Source: Subdoligranulum sp.
GTDB lineage: Bacteria > Bacillota > Clostridia > Oscillospirales > Ruminococcaceae
NCBI GenBank assembly: GCA_004555405.1
Contig: SFIE01000004.1
Span: forward strand, 10,997 to 74,996
Reading direction: 5' to 3'
DNA length: 64,000 nt
Shown here: positions 6,755-16,334 of the stretch, piece after piece
Layout: the number at the start of each line of letters is the position of its first letter
How positions within the stretch are numbered: position 1 is the stretch's first letter
The notes under the pieces: generated by a model
Database searches by the model: none
Told to the model about the DNA's origin: nothing
Seen by the model: only the letters and a program-made list of their open reading frames with translations
Translations under genes and position numbers: made by a program

Positions 6755-8656
6755 ATGAAGAACGGATTTATCAAAACCGCTGCCTGCTCGCCTGCTTTGC
6801 GCGTGGCAGACTGCAACTATAATGCCGAAAAGATCATAGAAGCCATGCAGGCCCACGCCAATGTGCAGCTGCTGGTTTTCCCCGAATTTTCACTTACCGG
6901 CTACACCTGCGGCGATCTGTTTTTGCAGCACACCCTGCTGCAGGGCGCTGAGGCGGCGCTGGAAAAGGTGATCGCCGCCAGCGAGGGGCTAAATCAGGTG
7001 GCCGTGGTGGGCCTTCCCTTTGCGGTAAACGGCAAGCTTTACAACTGTGCCGCCGTTGTTTGCGGCGGTGAGCTGCTGGGCTTGGTTCCCAAAACATATC
7101 TTCCCAACTACGGCGAATTTTACGAGCGCCGTCAGTTCACCCCCGCCCCCGAAGCCCCCGGCTTTGTAACCTGTGCCGGGTTTGAAGTGCCCTTTGGCAC
7201 CGATGTTCTGTTCCGCTGCCGCCAGGTGCCCGCCTTTGTGCTGGGTGTGGAGATCTGCGAGGATGTGTGGGCCCCTGTGCCGCCCAGCTGCCGCCACGCA
7301 CTGGCGGGCGCTACCGTGATTGCCAACTGCTCGGCCAGCGATGAAACCGTTGGCAAGGCCGAATACCGCCGTCAGCTGATTGCCAACCAGTCTGCCCGCC
7401 TGCTGTGCGGCTATATTTACACCAACGCCGGTCACGGTGAAAGCACCACTGACATGGTGTTTGGCGCACACAACATTGTGGCCGAAAACGGCTCGGTGCT
7501 GGCCGAATGCGCCCCCTTCACCACCGGCTATGCCGAAAGTGAGTTGGATGTGCAGCGCCTTTGGGGGGAGCGTATGCACAACACCACCTTTACCGCCGAT
7601 GATACCGGCTATGATGTGATCGAGTTTGATCTTGATCCCGTGGAGGTTTCGCTCACCCGCACGGTGTCCACAGCACCCTTTGTTCCGGCCGATGCTTCCC
7701 GCCGTGCCGAACGCTGCGAGCTGATTTTGGAAATGCAGGCCGACGGCCTTGCCAAGCGCCTTGAGCACGCCCGGGCCAAAACGGCGGTGATCGGCATCAG
7801 CGGCGGCCTGGATTCCTGCCTGGCGCTGCTGGTGGCTGTGCGCGCCATGCGCATTCTGCACCGCGATGCCAAGGATATTCTGGCCGTTACCATGCCCTGC
7901 TTCGGCACCACCAAACGCACACGCAGCAATGCCGAGATCCTGTGCGATGAGCTGGGCGTAAGCTTTAGCGAGATCAACATTGCCAACACCGTGCGCAGCC
8001 ATTTTGCGGATATCGGGCAGGATGAAAAGGTGCTGGATGTCACCTTTGAAAACGGCCAGGCCCGTGTGCGCACCCTGGAATTGATGGACACCGCCAACCG
8101 CACCGGCGGCATTGTGATCGGCACGGGCGATCTGAGCGAGCTGGCGCTGGGCTGGGCCACCTATAACGGTGATCACATGAGTATGTACGGCGTAAACGCC
8201 GGTGTGCCCAAAACGCTGGTGCGCCACATGGTTCAGTACGAAGCCGACATTGCCAAATCGAAGGTTCTGCGCGAGGTTCTGCTGGACATTCTGGACACCC
8301 CTGTCAGCCCCGAATTGCTGCCCGCCAAGGACGGCGAGATCAGCCAGCAGACCGAGGCACTGGTGGGCCCCTATGAGCTGCACGATTTCTATCTGTATTA
8401 TGTGCTGCGCTGCGGTTTTGGCCCGGCCAAGATCTACCGCCTTGCCCAGTATGCCTTCTGCGGAAAATACAGCGATGAAATTCTTCTGCACTGGCTGAAA
8501 AACTTCTATCGCCGCTTCTTTGCCCAGCAGTTCAAGCGCAGCTGCCTGCCCGACGGCCCCAAGGTTGGCTCGGTCACGCTTTCGCCCCGCGGCGACTGGC
8601 GCATGCCCAGCGATGCCTGCGCCGCCTTGTGGCTGGATGAACTGGAAACTCTGTAA
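6755..8656 (+). CDS. nadE: Glutamine-dependent NAD+ synthetase
   Basis: Final step of NAD synthesis: amidation of nicotinate adenine dinucleotide with glutamine and ATP. It is 633 residues with an N-terminal nitrilase-fold glutaminase (about 1-300) and a C-terminal synthetase (about 310-633). The catalytic triad is seen as Glu in FPEFSLTGY, Lys in LVPKTYLPNYGEFYE and Cys in GVEICEDVW. The ATP loop is GISGGLDSCLALL, followed by GTGDLSELALGWATYNGD. The ATG at 6755 follows GAGGAACGGAAC; the upstream in-frame extension to 6515 runs through the niaR remnant and is not used. With de novo genes decayed beside it, the enzyme probably serves niacin salvage. Confidence 0.95.
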   Translation: MKNGFIKTAACSPALRVADCNYNAEKIIEAMQAHANVQLLVFPEFSLTGYTCGDLFLQHTLLQGAEAALEKVIAASEGLNQVAVVGLPFAVNGKLYNCAAVVCGGELLGLVPKTYLPNYGEFYERRQFTPAPEAPGFVTCAGFEVPFGTDVLFRCRQVPAFVLGVEICEDVWAPVPPSCRHALAGATVIANCSASDETVGKAEYRRQLIANQSARLLCGYIYTNAGHGESTTDMVFGAHNIVAENGSVLAECAPFTTGYAESELDVQRLWGERMHNTTFTADDTGYDVIEFDLDPVEVSLTRTVSTAPFVPADASRRAERCELILEMQADGLAKRLEHARAKTAVIGISGGLDSCLALLVAVRAMRILHRDAKDILAVTMPCFGTTKRTRSNAEILCDELGVSFSEINIANTVRSHFADIGQDEKVLDVTFENGQARVRTLELMDTANRTGGIVIGTGDLSELALGWATYNGDHMSMYGVNAGVPKTLVRHMVQYEADIAKSKVLREVLLDILDTPVSPELLPAKDGEISQQTEALVGPYELHDFYLYYVLRCGFGPAKIYRLAQYAFCGKYSDEILLHWLKNFYRRFFAQQFKRSCLPDGPKVGSVTLSPRGDWRMPSDACAALWLDELETL

Positions 8657-8674
8657 CGCACGGATACACATTGC

Positions 8675-8716
8675 AAAAAGGCTTGCTGCACCATGTAAAA
8701 TGCAGCAAGCCTTTTT
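8675..8716. terminator. Bidirectional terminator between nadE and ftsQ
   Basis: The arms AAAAAGGCTTGCTGCA (8675-8690) and TGCAGCAAGCCTTTTT (8701-8716) are perfect complements and give T-runs on both strands between converging genes. Confidence 0.9.
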
Positions 8717-8719
8717 CTT

Positions 8720-9985
8720 TTATTCGGTTGGGGCCGTGGTGCCATCGGCATCCTCGGTGTTTTCTTTGCCCTCCTGTGTTTGAGAGTCGGCGCTGATGGC
8801 GGCCGTAATGTCAATATCGTTTTCCGAACGGAAAACCGGCTCAATGGTGCCGTCCTTCTTTACATAGCTCACATCCAGCGTGCCGCGGTCACTGTCGCTC
8901 AGGCAGTTGCCGTCGTCATTACGCACGATCACACCCGTAAGCTGCAGTTTATAAGGCAGGTTGTTGCCGGTGCCCAGCTTGATCACCAACCGGTTTTGAT
9001 ACGACAGTGTGATCTCCTGCAGGTTTTCCATGTCGATGCAGTTGATGCCGTCCAGCAGGCTTTCTTTGTCCAGCAGGGCGATCAGCTCATCAAAGGTTTC
9101 CTGCATATTCTGCGTGGCTTCCTCCAGCGCCTGCTGGGCCTCCGCATCGGTTGCGGCAGAGCTTGCCGAATCGGCATTTTCAGCCTCGCTGGCGGAAAAG
9201 GCTTCTCCCAGCACTGCCGAGGGAACCTCGCTGATCTGCAGGCGCTGCCCGGCCACCGGCGTGTTCACCGGCAGCTTGATCTCGGTAAGCTCTTCGTCAA
9301 ACGGGTCAGCCTGCACCGCCATCACCTTCAGGCGGCTGCTCAGCATCGCCCAGCCAAAATCGCCCTGGATCGTGTATTTAGGCACAGCGGCCTGCACCTG
9401 CACCACAACGGTTCCGGGCAGGCGGCGGCGAACCTGCACGCTTTCCAGATACGGCATGGACTGCTCCATGGTTTCCGCTTTTTGTGCGGGGTCAAACCCA
9501 TAGATATTATCGCCCAAATGCACATTCAGTGCCGCCAGGATCGCATCCTCGGAATAGATGCCCAGGTTCGGCGGGTCGCCGCCTTCTGTGTCCACCACTT
9601 TATAGCCGTCCACCTTAAACAGCACATTGCTGCTCAGCACCACGCCCGCCGTTATGATCAGCAGCATCAGTGCCGCAAAAAAGAAACGGCGGCGCTTTTT
9701 GCGGCGGCGCTGCTCCTTGCGGGCGTTTTTGCGCCTTGCCTCGCGGCGGCGCTGTTCGTTTTCGCTGGGGTAGTCAGCGCGATTGGCCGGGATGCCCATG
9801 GGCAGAATGATCTGCTGCATTCCGTCGCTGCGAACACTGCGCTGCCGTTCCACCGGGGCGGATTGCTGGTCAAACATCGGGCGCTGTGCCTGCGGGCGCT
9901 TTCGGTTTTTCTGTGCGCTGTGCTTACCGCCTGCGCGCTGTTTTTGTATTTTGCTTTTATCCACCTGCCGCATACGGTCCGCCAT
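8720..9985 (-). CDS. ftsQ: Cell division protein FtsQ/DivIB
   Basis: Bitopic divisome protein that regulates septal peptidoglycan synthesis. The 421 residues comprise a long, very basic cytoplasmic tail (about 1-105, ending RRRKKRRR), one membrane segment (FFFAALMLLIITAGVVLSS), a POTRA region beginning LFKVDGYKVV and a beta domain with RRRLPGTVVVQVQ. A Ser/Ala/Glu-rich insert (about 255-300) and an acidic C-terminal tail are unlike the usual 270-residue proteins. The ATG at 9985 is 8 bases from AGGGGG; a GTG three codons earlier is possible. It is last in the mraY-ftsW-murG-ftsQ unit. No ftsA or ftsZ follows. Confidence 0.88.
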   Translation of the reverse strand: MADRMRQVDKSKIQKQRAGGKHSAQKNRKRPQAQRPMFDQQSAPVERQRSVRSDGMQQIILPMGIPANRADYPSENEQRRREARRKNARKEQRRRKKRRRFFFAALMLLIITAGVVLSSNVLFKVDGYKVVDTEGGDPPNLGIYSEDAILAALNVHLGDNIYGFDPAQKAETMEQSMPYLESVQVRRRLPGTVVVQVQAAVPKYTIQGDFGWAMLSSRLKVMAVQADPFDEELTEIKLPVNTPVAGQRLQISEVPSAVLGEAFSASEAENADSASSAATDAEAQQALEEATQNMQETFDELIALLDKESLLDGINCIDMENLQEITLSYQNRLVIKLGTGNNLPYKLQLTGVIVRNDDGNCLSDSDRGTLDVSYVKKDGTIEPVFRSENDIDITAAISADSQTQEGKENTEDADGTTAPTE

Positions 9986-10032
9986 GCACAGCACCCCCTT
10001 TTTCTCTTGGTTTACAGGATCTTACAGGCCGC

Positions 10033-11151
10033 TTACCCTGTAATTTCCAGCAGCTTTTCGGTGATCTTATCCAAGCTGTGGGGCTCGGCCAGCCTTTTTG
10101 CCATCTGCCCCATCACGCGCAGCTTACCAGGCTCGGCGCAAAGGCTGTCGATCAGTTCGATCAGGCGGGCCGCCGTAAGATCTTTTTCTTCCAGCACAAT
10201 GGCGGCACCGGCTTTTTGCAGTTCCAGCGCATTGTAATATTGATGGTTTTCGGCCACATATGGGCTGGGGATCAAAATAGATGCCCGGCCCACGGCTTCC
10301 AGCTCGGCCAGCGTAAGGGCGCCGGAGCGGCTGATCACCAGATCGGCAGCGGCCAGCAGGGCGGGCATATCCTCGATATACTCCCGCACTTCAAAGTTTT
10401 CATCCGGCTGCACATGCTGCTCCTGCATCATGCGGGCAAACGGTGCCGCGCCTGCCTTGCCCGTGGCGTGAATGTGGCGGATCCTGCGGCCGGGGTTTTC
10501 TTTTTCCCAGGCAGCCAGCTGCGCCACCACCTCGTTGATGGGGCGCGCGCCCAGGCTGCCGCCAAAGCTTACAATGAGTGTTTCATCGCCAAGGCCCATG
10601 GCGGCACGCACCGCCTCACGGTTTTGCTCAAACAGGCTGGGGCGAACCGGATTGCCCACCACCAGAGTTTTTTCGGGTGCGCCCAGTTTTTCCACCGCAG
10701 CCTGCACCGCAGCAAACACCACCGTGACCTCTTTGGCCAGCAGCTTGTTGGTCACCCCCGGAAAAGCATTTTGCTCGTGAATGGCCGTGGGAATGCCCAT
10801 GCGCGCCGCACATCGCACCACCGGGCCGCTCACATAGCCGCCGCAGCCGATCACAAGATCCGGCTTTACCTGCCGGATGATCGCCTTGGCGCGGGGCATG
10901 GAGAGCGCCAGATGATACACCGCCTTGACATTGCGCACAATGTTTTTGGGCGTTAAACGGCGCTGAATTCCATTCACCTCAATGTGGTGAAACGGATATC
11001 CCGCCTTGGTGACAAGGCCGTACTCCATGCCTTCTTTTCGGCCCGCAAAGTGAATTTCGGCATCGGGGCGTGCTTTGCCCAAAGCCTGTGCAATGGCCAG
11101 GGCCGGGTTGATGTGCCCGGCGGTGCCGCCTGCCGCAATAAGAACACGCAT
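10033..11151 (-). CDS. murG: UDP-GlcNAc-lipid I N-acetylglucosaminyltransferase MurG
   Basis: Adds GlcNAc to lipid I to give lipid II on the inner membrane face. It has 372 residues of GT-B fold. The N-terminal GGTAGHINPALA loop, GGYVSGP, HEQNAFPG and the C-terminal GGSLGARPIN and SRSGALTLAELEA motifs are all present. The ATG at 11151 follows AGGAGGAAG. It sits 46 bases after ftsW and 47 before ftsQ, on one transcript from the promoter at 13669-13697. Confidence 0.97.
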   Translation of the reverse strand: MRVLIAAGGTAGHINPALAIAQALGKARPDAEIHFAGRKEGMEYGLVTKAGYPFHHIEVNGIQRRLTPKNIVRNVKAVYHLALSMPRAKAIIRQVKPDLVIGCGGYVSGPVVRCAARMGIPTAIHEQNAFPGVTNKLLAKEVTVVFAAVQAAVEKLGAPEKTLVVGNPVRPSLFEQNREAVRAAMGLGDETLIVSFGGSLGARPINEVVAQLAAWEKENPGRRIRHIHATGKAGAAPFARMMQEQHVQPDENFEVREYIEDMPALLAAADLVISRSGALTLAELEAVGRASILIPSPYVAENHQYYNALELQKAGAAIVLEEKDLTAARLIELIDSLCAEPGKLRVMGQMAKRLAEPHSLDKITEKLLEITG

Positions 11152-11197
11152 AGCTTTCTTCCTCCTGCCGCAGGCTTAGCCTGTGCCTGCGGGCTGT

Positions 11198-12445
11198 TTA
11201 TCCATTGTATGTATATCGATTGGGGCCTTGCTCGTGAGGGGCTGGAAACGGGATCTGCTGCGCTGTGGTTTTTTTGGCTTCCGCTTCGTTTTGAATATGC
11301 ACAATATCGCTGGCCCGCGATATACTGAGCATCACGCCCATTTCGGCCAGCAGCATCACAAGGCTTGTGCCGCCCGACGAAAAGAACGGCAGGCCGATGC
11401 CCGTATTTGGCACTGAATCGGTAACCACCGCAATGTTGTAGATCACCTGAAAGGCGATCTGCGCGGTAATGCCAACACACATCAGCGACGAAAAGCGGTC
11501 AGGTGCTTTGGCTGCGATATATAGTCCCTGCAGGATCAGCAGCATAAACAGCACCACGCACAGCATCGCGCCCACAAAACCCAGTTCTTCGCACAAAACG
11601 GCAAAAATAAAATCGTTGGTGGCTTCGGGCAGCCACAAATGCTTTTGCCGCCCCGCGCCAAAGCCCAGGCCGAACAAACCGCCGCTGGAAATAGAATACA
11701 GGCTCTGCTGGGTTTGATATTGGATCTTGGTGGGGTCCAGCCATGTGGAAAGGCGTTTTTCAATATAGCCGGACTGTGTGAACAGAAAAGCCAGCGTTAA
11801 GGCCGCGCCTGCGCCGCCCGCAATGCCGATCCATGCCCAGGAAATGCCGCTGCAGAACATCATGGTTGCCAAAATGGAAAGCATGAGGATCATGGCCGAA
11901 TAGTGGGGCTCAAACTTGAGCAGCACCAGAATGGGCAGAATGCCGAAAACCGGGATCAAAATGCCGTATTTCAGTGTTTTTACACGCTTTCGGTGCAGTG
12001 TCATCAAATGTGCTTCCAGCAATATCAAGCCGAATTTTGCCATTTCGCTCACCTGCAGCGTGGGCAAATGCTTAATGTTGATCCACCGGCGGCAGTTGCT
12101 GATGGGCTCCATAAACAGCACCACCACCAGCAAAAGAAGGCACAGATAATAAAATGGCCACGCCCACTTGCGGATCCACCGGTAATCTATGCAGGACACT
12201 ACCAGCGCCACCACCAAGCCCGCTATGGCATACAGCGTTTGGGGCAGAATGAATGCATAGCTGGAGCCCTTGCGAAAAAATCCCGTTGCATAGCTGGCGC
12301 TGAACAGCATCAGCAGGCCGAAGATCATCAAGATCACCAGATTGGCAAAATAGGAGATCATAAATTTGCCGCCTGTTTTCATGGGATAAAATATTCTGGG
12401 GCGCGATTCGATCCAGCGCCCGGTTTTGGCTCTTTTTTCGGCCAC
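11198..12445 (-). CDS. ftsW: Septal peptidoglycan glycosyltransferase FtsW (SEDS)
   Basis: Membrane polymerase that links lipid II into glycan strands at the septum. The 415 residues carry about ten hydrophobic segments, with LLMLFSASYATGF near the N-terminus and the C-terminal GIGLPFFSSGGTSL signature. The GTG start at 12445 is preceded by AAGGGGGAGAG at 4-5 bases; a longer frame to 12496 and a shorter ATG start (MISYFAN) are less likely. Position between mraY and murG supports FtsW rather than RodA. The C-terminal tail of about 40 residues is cytoplasmic and proline-rich. Confidence 0.93.
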   Translation of the reverse strand: MAEKRAKTGRWIESRPRIFYPMKTGGKFMISYFANLVILMIFGLLMLFSASYATGFFRKGSSYAFILPQTLYAIAGLVVALVVSCIDYRWIRKWAWPFYYLCLLLLVVVLFMEPISNCRRWINIKHLPTLQVSEMAKFGLILLEAHLMTLHRKRVKTLKYGILIPVFGILPILVLLKFEPHYSAMILMLSILATMMFCSGISWAWIGIAGGAGAALTLAFLFTQSGYIEKRLSTWLDPTKIQYQTQQSLYSISSGGLFGLGFGAGRQKHLWLPEATNDFIFAVLCEELGFVGAMLCVVLFMLLILQGLYIAAKAPDRFSSLMCVGITAQIAFQVIYNIAVVTDSVPNTGIGLPFFSSGGTSLVMLLAEMGVMLSISRASDIVHIQNEAEAKKTTAQQIPFPAPHEQGPNRYTYNG

Positions 12446-12520
12446 TTCACTCTCCCCCTTTCCTGTTGATTCTGCATTTTTGCGAATGCAGCGCATGGCT
12501 GCATCCGAATGCTTTTGGCC

Positions 12521-13528
12521 TTAAATCATGCGGATATACACAAACCCCATGGCCACAAAGGCAAGCGCCACCAGGCTGAACACCGAAACGATCTTCACTT
12601 CGCTCCAGCCGCTTTTTTCAAAGCTGTGGTGGATGGGGGTCATTTTAAAAATGCGTTTGCCATGGGTGATCTTAAAATAAGTCACCTGGATCACCACACT
12701 GCCGGCTTCCCAGATATACACTGCGCCCATAAACAGCAGCAGCTCCGGCCAGCCCATGCAGTAGGCCATGCCCACCACGGCGCCGCCCAAAAACATACTG
12801 CCGGTATCGCCCATAAAGGTTTTGGCGGGGTAGAAATTCCACACCAAAAAGCCCGCCAGCGCGCCCGCCAGCGCAGCGGCATAAATGGAAAGATGATAAT
12901 AGCCCATCAGGCTGGCAACCACCAAAAAGCCCAGCATCACCACAAATGTAACGCTGCTGGCCAGGCCGTCGATGCCGTCGGTAAGGTTGACTGCATTGAC
13001 CATAAAAATGATCAGCAGCATGGACAGCGGGTAAAACAGAAAGCCGAATTCCACCGTGCCGAAAATCGGCAGGCGCACCAGCGTGCTGATGCTGCCGTTT
13101 TTGTAAAGGCCCAGCAGCAGCGCCATGCAGATGGCCACCTGCAAAACGATTTTTTGCCATGCACGCAGGCCCAGATTGCGCTTTAAGATCACCTTGATAA
13201 AGTCATCCACAAAGCCCACGGCGCCAAAGGCAGCCGCCGAGAAAATGCACAGGATCAAATTCATATCCTGATTGGTGCCAAACAGCTCGGGCATATGCAG
13301 GATCAGCGTGGTGAACACAATGCCCAGCGATACCAGACTGCCCACGATAAAGCACACGCCGCCCATGGTGGGTGTGCCGTTTTTCTTGGCGTGCCAGCTG
13401 GGGCCATCCTTGGTTTTAATGGTTTGCCCGCAGTGCAGCCTGCGCATAAGCGGAACCCAGAAGCAGCCCGTCACTGCGGAGATCAGAAAGCCCAGCACCG
13501 ATGCCAGCGCCAACATTGTTTTTGCCAT
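12521..13528 (-). CDS. mraY: Phospho-N-acetylmuramoyl-pentapeptide transferase MraY
   Basis: Moves phospho-MurNAc-pentapeptide onto undecaprenyl phosphate to form lipid I. It has 335 residues with ten predicted membrane segments. The signatures KDGPSWHAKKNGTPTMGG, NAVNLTDGIDGLASS, NFYPAKTFMGDTGSMFLGG and the histidine motif PIHHSFEKSGWSE hold the catalytic aspartates and histidines. The start is ATG at 13528 after GAGGAG. It is first in its unit, with its own strong promoter in the 176-base gap after the PBP gene. Confidence 0.97.
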   Translation of the reverse strand: MAKTMLALASVLGFLISAVTGCFWVPLMRRLHCGQTIKTKDGPSWHAKKNGTPTMGGVCFIVGSLVSLGIVFTTLILHMPELFGTNQDMNLILCIFSAAAFGAVGFVDDFIKVILKRNLGLRAWQKIVLQVAICMALLLGLYKNGSISTLVRLPIFGTVEFGFLFYPLSMLLIIFMVNAVNLTDGIDGLASSVTFVVMLGFLVVASLMGYYHLSIYAAALAGALAGFLVWNFYPAKTFMGDTGSMFLGGAVVGMAYCMGWPELLLFMGAVYIWEAGSVVIQVTYFKITHGKRIFKMTPIHHSFEKSGWSEVKIVSVFSLVALAFVAMGFVYIRMI

Positions 13529-13668
13529 AATTTCTCCTCGCCTTTTTCAAAAGTGTTTGCCGCAGCACTGTTTTTGCCGTTTGGCCCACCGGTGGCTGCT
13601 GCCTTTCGCGTTGCCCGGCATCCGGGCAGCACAAGGCTTTCCGGATCACGGCACACAACACTGATTGT

Positions 13669-13697
13669 ATCATACACCCGTCGGGGCCGTATGTCAA
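13669..13697 (-). promoter_or_regulatory. Strong promoter of mraY-ftsW-murG-ftsQ
   Basis: On the minus strand TTGACA (13697-13692, full consensus) and TATGAT (13674-13669) are separated by 17 bases. It begins 8 bases after the PBP stop codon, so the wall-synthesis unit can be transcribed independently of mraZ. Confidence 0.8.
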
Positions 13698-13704
13698 AAG
13701 CGGA

Positions 13705-16047
13705 TTATTCCTGCTGTTCCGCCTGTTCTTCGTCTGAAGATTCTGTTTCCGGCTCAGGCTCAGGCTCCGGGTCAGCTGTTTGCAGCTCCACCACCGTGCC
13801 CAGCGTTACCTGCTGTTCAGCCGAAATGCTCTGCGCCGTTACAACGCTGCCGCCGCTGGGCACCGAAGCATTCAGATTGGCCGCCTTCAGCATCTGTTTT
13901 GCCTGCTCGGTGTTTTTGCCTATCACATCCGGCACCGTAGTCACCGTGCCCTCGGCGGATTCGGTGTACAGATAGATGGTGCTGCCTGCCGGCACCTCAC
14001 TGTATGCCAGCGGATACTGATAAGTCACGCTGCCGCTATGGCCGATCAATCGGTGGCTCAGGCCCAGCTTGTTCAGCTCCACCTGTGCCAGCGCCCAGTC
14101 CTGCCCCACCGAATTGGGCACCTTAACGGTGCCGCTCTGAGAGGTTCCATCGGTGCTAAGGCCCAGATACGGCGCGGCCTCGCTGATGATGTTGCTCACA
14201 ATGGGGGCCGCAATGCGCGAAGCATAGTCGTTTTCGCCCTGCGGGTCATCCAGCATGGCAAACACCACGATCTGCGGATCATCAATGGGCAGCACCGCCA
14301 GAAAGCTGGAAACCTTGCGGTAGTCGCCGTCGTAGCTGCGCAGTTCCATATCCAGCTGTTCACTGGTGCCGGATTTGCCGCCAATGCGATAGCTTGCCAC
14401 ATAGGCATTTCGGCCCGAGTGGCCGGATTGACCGCCGCCCACCACATATTCCATCATCGTGCGCATTTGCTCGCTCACCTGCTCGCTGATCACCTGACGC
14501 TTGATCTTGGTTTCAACGGTTTTCACGGTGTTGCCGTTTGCGTCCACGATATGATCCACCACATGAGGCGTGACCAGATAGCCGCCGTTTACCACCGCCG
14601 CAGCGGCAGTGACCATTTGCAGCGGCGTGATTTTTTGTGCCTGACCAAAGGACGAGCTGGCCAGCTCGACCTCGCCCATTTTGCTGTGCGTGCCCTCTTT
14701 TTCGGGTGTGTAATACAAAAGGTAGGGCGTTTCGCTGGGCAGATCGACGCCGGTGGTCTCGGTGAAGCCAAAGGCGTTGAAATAATCGTAAAAGCGCGAT
14801 ATGCCCAGTGCCTGGCCGGTTTGGATGAAATACACATTGCACGAATTGTTCAGCGCCTGTTCCATCTGCTGCATTCCGTGCACCGTGGTGGTGCCGCCCT
14901 CGGTGGAAGCCGCACAGGAGTAGCTGATGTTGCTCACCTGCAAATGGCCGCCGCAGTAAAACGAGCTGTTGGGGGTCATCACGCCGCTGTCCAGTGCAGC
15001 GGCTGCTGTGACCAGCTTGAACACCGAACCGGGATAATACAGCTCGGTGATGGTTTTGTTTTTCCACTGTGTTTCACGGAAGGATTTGCTGAGCTGGTTA
15101 TACTCTTCATCGCTCTCGGCAGCTTCCAGCTGCGCCTGATAGCCTGCATCATAAATGGTATAGGGATCGTTGGGGTCAAAATCCGGCTTGCTGGACATAG
15201 CCAAAATCGCGCCGGTATTCACATCCATGATCATGGCGCAGCCGCGATTTTGCACATTGTTGCTTTCAATGGCCGCCGAAAGATAGCGCTCCACGATCTC
15301 CTGCAGATTCACATCAATGGTCAGCACAAGGCTTTGGCCATCCTGTGCGGCATGGTATTGCTCGTTTTGCTCGCTGAGCTCGTATTTATGCGCATTGGTC
15401 AGGCTGATGGAGCGGCCATCCTGCCCGGCCAATACCGAATTATATGATTTTTCCAGCCCGTAAAATCCCTCGCCGTCATCGTTGCAAAAGCCCAGAACGC
15501 TGGCCAAAAATGCGCCGTAGGGATATTCGCGGCTGTCCACGGTTTCCAGCGCCAGACTCACCTTGATCTTTTGCGCTTTGGAATTTTTCACATTCGGGTC
15601 GGCCTCGATCACCGGGGCATAGTTTTTGATCTGGTCGGCCACACGCTTGTCCACACGGCGAGCCAGCACCTTGTAGCGCGATTCCGACTGGCTGAGTTTT
15701 TCGTAAATTTCTTCCTGATCCACCCCTAAGATCTCGGCCAGCTCCCGACTGATACGGTCGATCTGTGTTTGGTCGCAGTTTTGCGGGTCCACCGTTACAT
15801 TATAAAGGGTGGTGCTGCGCGCCAGCTCCTTGCCGGTGGCATCATAGATCGAGCCGCGCGAAGCCTGAATCACATTATCGGAATACTGCTGCTGTGCAGC
15901 GGAGGCACGGTTATCCTGATAGTGAAACAGCTGAAAATAAGCCAAACGCCCCAGCAGCGCCACACCGCACAGGCTGAAGGCGCTGCCCACGATCATCAGG
16001 CGGCTCAGCGGAATCCTTTGTTTTTTGCGTACTATTTTTTTTGCCAT
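13705..16047 (-). CDS. Division transpeptidase (FtsI/SpoVD-like class B PBP) with two PASTA domains
   Basis: Cross-links septal peptidoglycan. The 780 residues comprise a short basic N-terminus, one membrane anchor (about 15-36), a dimerisation domain, a transpeptidase domain with SVFK (nucleophile serine), SCN and KSG motifs, then two PASTA units starting KVPNSVGQDW and TVPDVIGKNT. It ends in an acidic tail rich in PEPEPE. PASTA-bearing class B PBPs in Firmicutes are PBP2X or SpoVD; the mra cluster position favours the vegetative division enzyme. The start is ATG at 16047, with GGGGAG about 12 bases upstream. A terminator-like hairpin lies only 45 bases upstream, suggesting attenuation. Confidence 0.93.
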   Translation of the reverse strand: MAKKIVRKKQRIPLSRLMIVGSAFSLCGVALLGRLAYFQLFHYQDNRASAAQQQYSDNVIQASRGSIYDATGKELARSTTLYNVTVDPQNCDQTQIDRISRELAEILGVDQEEIYEKLSQSESRYKVLARRVDKRVADQIKNYAPVIEADPNVKNSKAQKIKVSLALETVDSREYPYGAFLASVLGFCNDDGEGFYGLEKSYNSVLAGQDGRSISLTNAHKYELSEQNEQYHAAQDGQSLVLTIDVNLQEIVERYLSAAIESNNVQNRGCAMIMDVNTGAILAMSSKPDFDPNDPYTIYDAGYQAQLEAAESDEEYNQLSKSFRETQWKNKTITELYYPGSVFKLVTAAAALDSGVMTPNSSFYCGGHLQVSNISYSCAASTEGGTTTVHGMQQMEQALNNSCNVYFIQTGQALGISRFYDYFNAFGFTETTGVDLPSETPYLLYYTPEKEGTHSKMGEVELASSSFGQAQKITPLQMVTAAAAVVNGGYLVTPHVVDHIVDANGNTVKTVETKIKRQVISEQVSEQMRTMMEYVVGGGQSGHSGRNAYVASYRIGGKSGTSEQLDMELRSYDGDYRKVSSFLAVLPIDDPQIVVFAMLDDPQGENDYASRIAAPIVSNIISEAAPYLGLSTDGTSQSGTVKVPNSVGQDWALAQVELNKLGLSHRLIGHSGSVTYQYPLAYSEVPAGSTIYLYTESAEGTVTTVPDVIGKNTEQAKQMLKAANLNASVPSGGSVVTAQSISAEQQVTLGTVVELQTADPEPEPEPETESSDEEQAEQQE

Positions 16048-16334
16048 AATGTGTGCGTACTCCCCATGATTGCCCCGCCGTTGCGCGGGATAAAAAAAGC
16101 GTGCAGCACCTGCACGCTTCCGCTTGTAAAAAGAATGTCCTTGTCACAAAGAGGCCATTGCACAAACCTTGTAGACAGCTTGCAAGGGCACAGCTCTGCC
16201 GGGCCCCTGCAAGCCTTGCGATCAAACGATGCTTTTACAGAAACAAAAAGCTTTTTTTCTGCCCTTGGCAGCCGCTGCCCTGCGCGGCATTGTGCTGTGC
16301 CGGCATTTTTATGTTTTGGCTGCTTTGGTGCGCT
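16048..16334 (-). promoter_or_regulatory. Structured gap between ftsL and the PBP gene (possible leader RNA)
   Basis: The 287 bases between two genes of one operon contain no credible ORF. Read on the minus strand it holds a long hairpin at 16178-16214 (GCTTGCAGGGGCCC against GTGCCCTTGCAAGC, 12 of 14 matching) and then the intrinsic-terminator shape at 16092-16118, just before the PBP ribosome site. I see no clear promoter in it. Confidence 0.4.
16092..16118 (-). terminator. Terminator/attenuator ahead of the PBP gene
   Basis: The arms AGCGTGCAG (16098-16106) and CTGCACGCT (16110-16118) with a 3-base loop are followed on the minus strand by seven T (16098-16092). It lies 45 bases before the PBP ATG, so full termination would silence the gene; partial read-through or regulation is implied. 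Confidence 0.7.

Noticed and set aside
6989..8671. A 560-codon minus-strand frame across nadE
   Set aside because: It is the shadow of nadE; its His/Gln/Gly-rich composition is typical of reverse-strand frames, and the nadE catalytic motifs on plus are complete.
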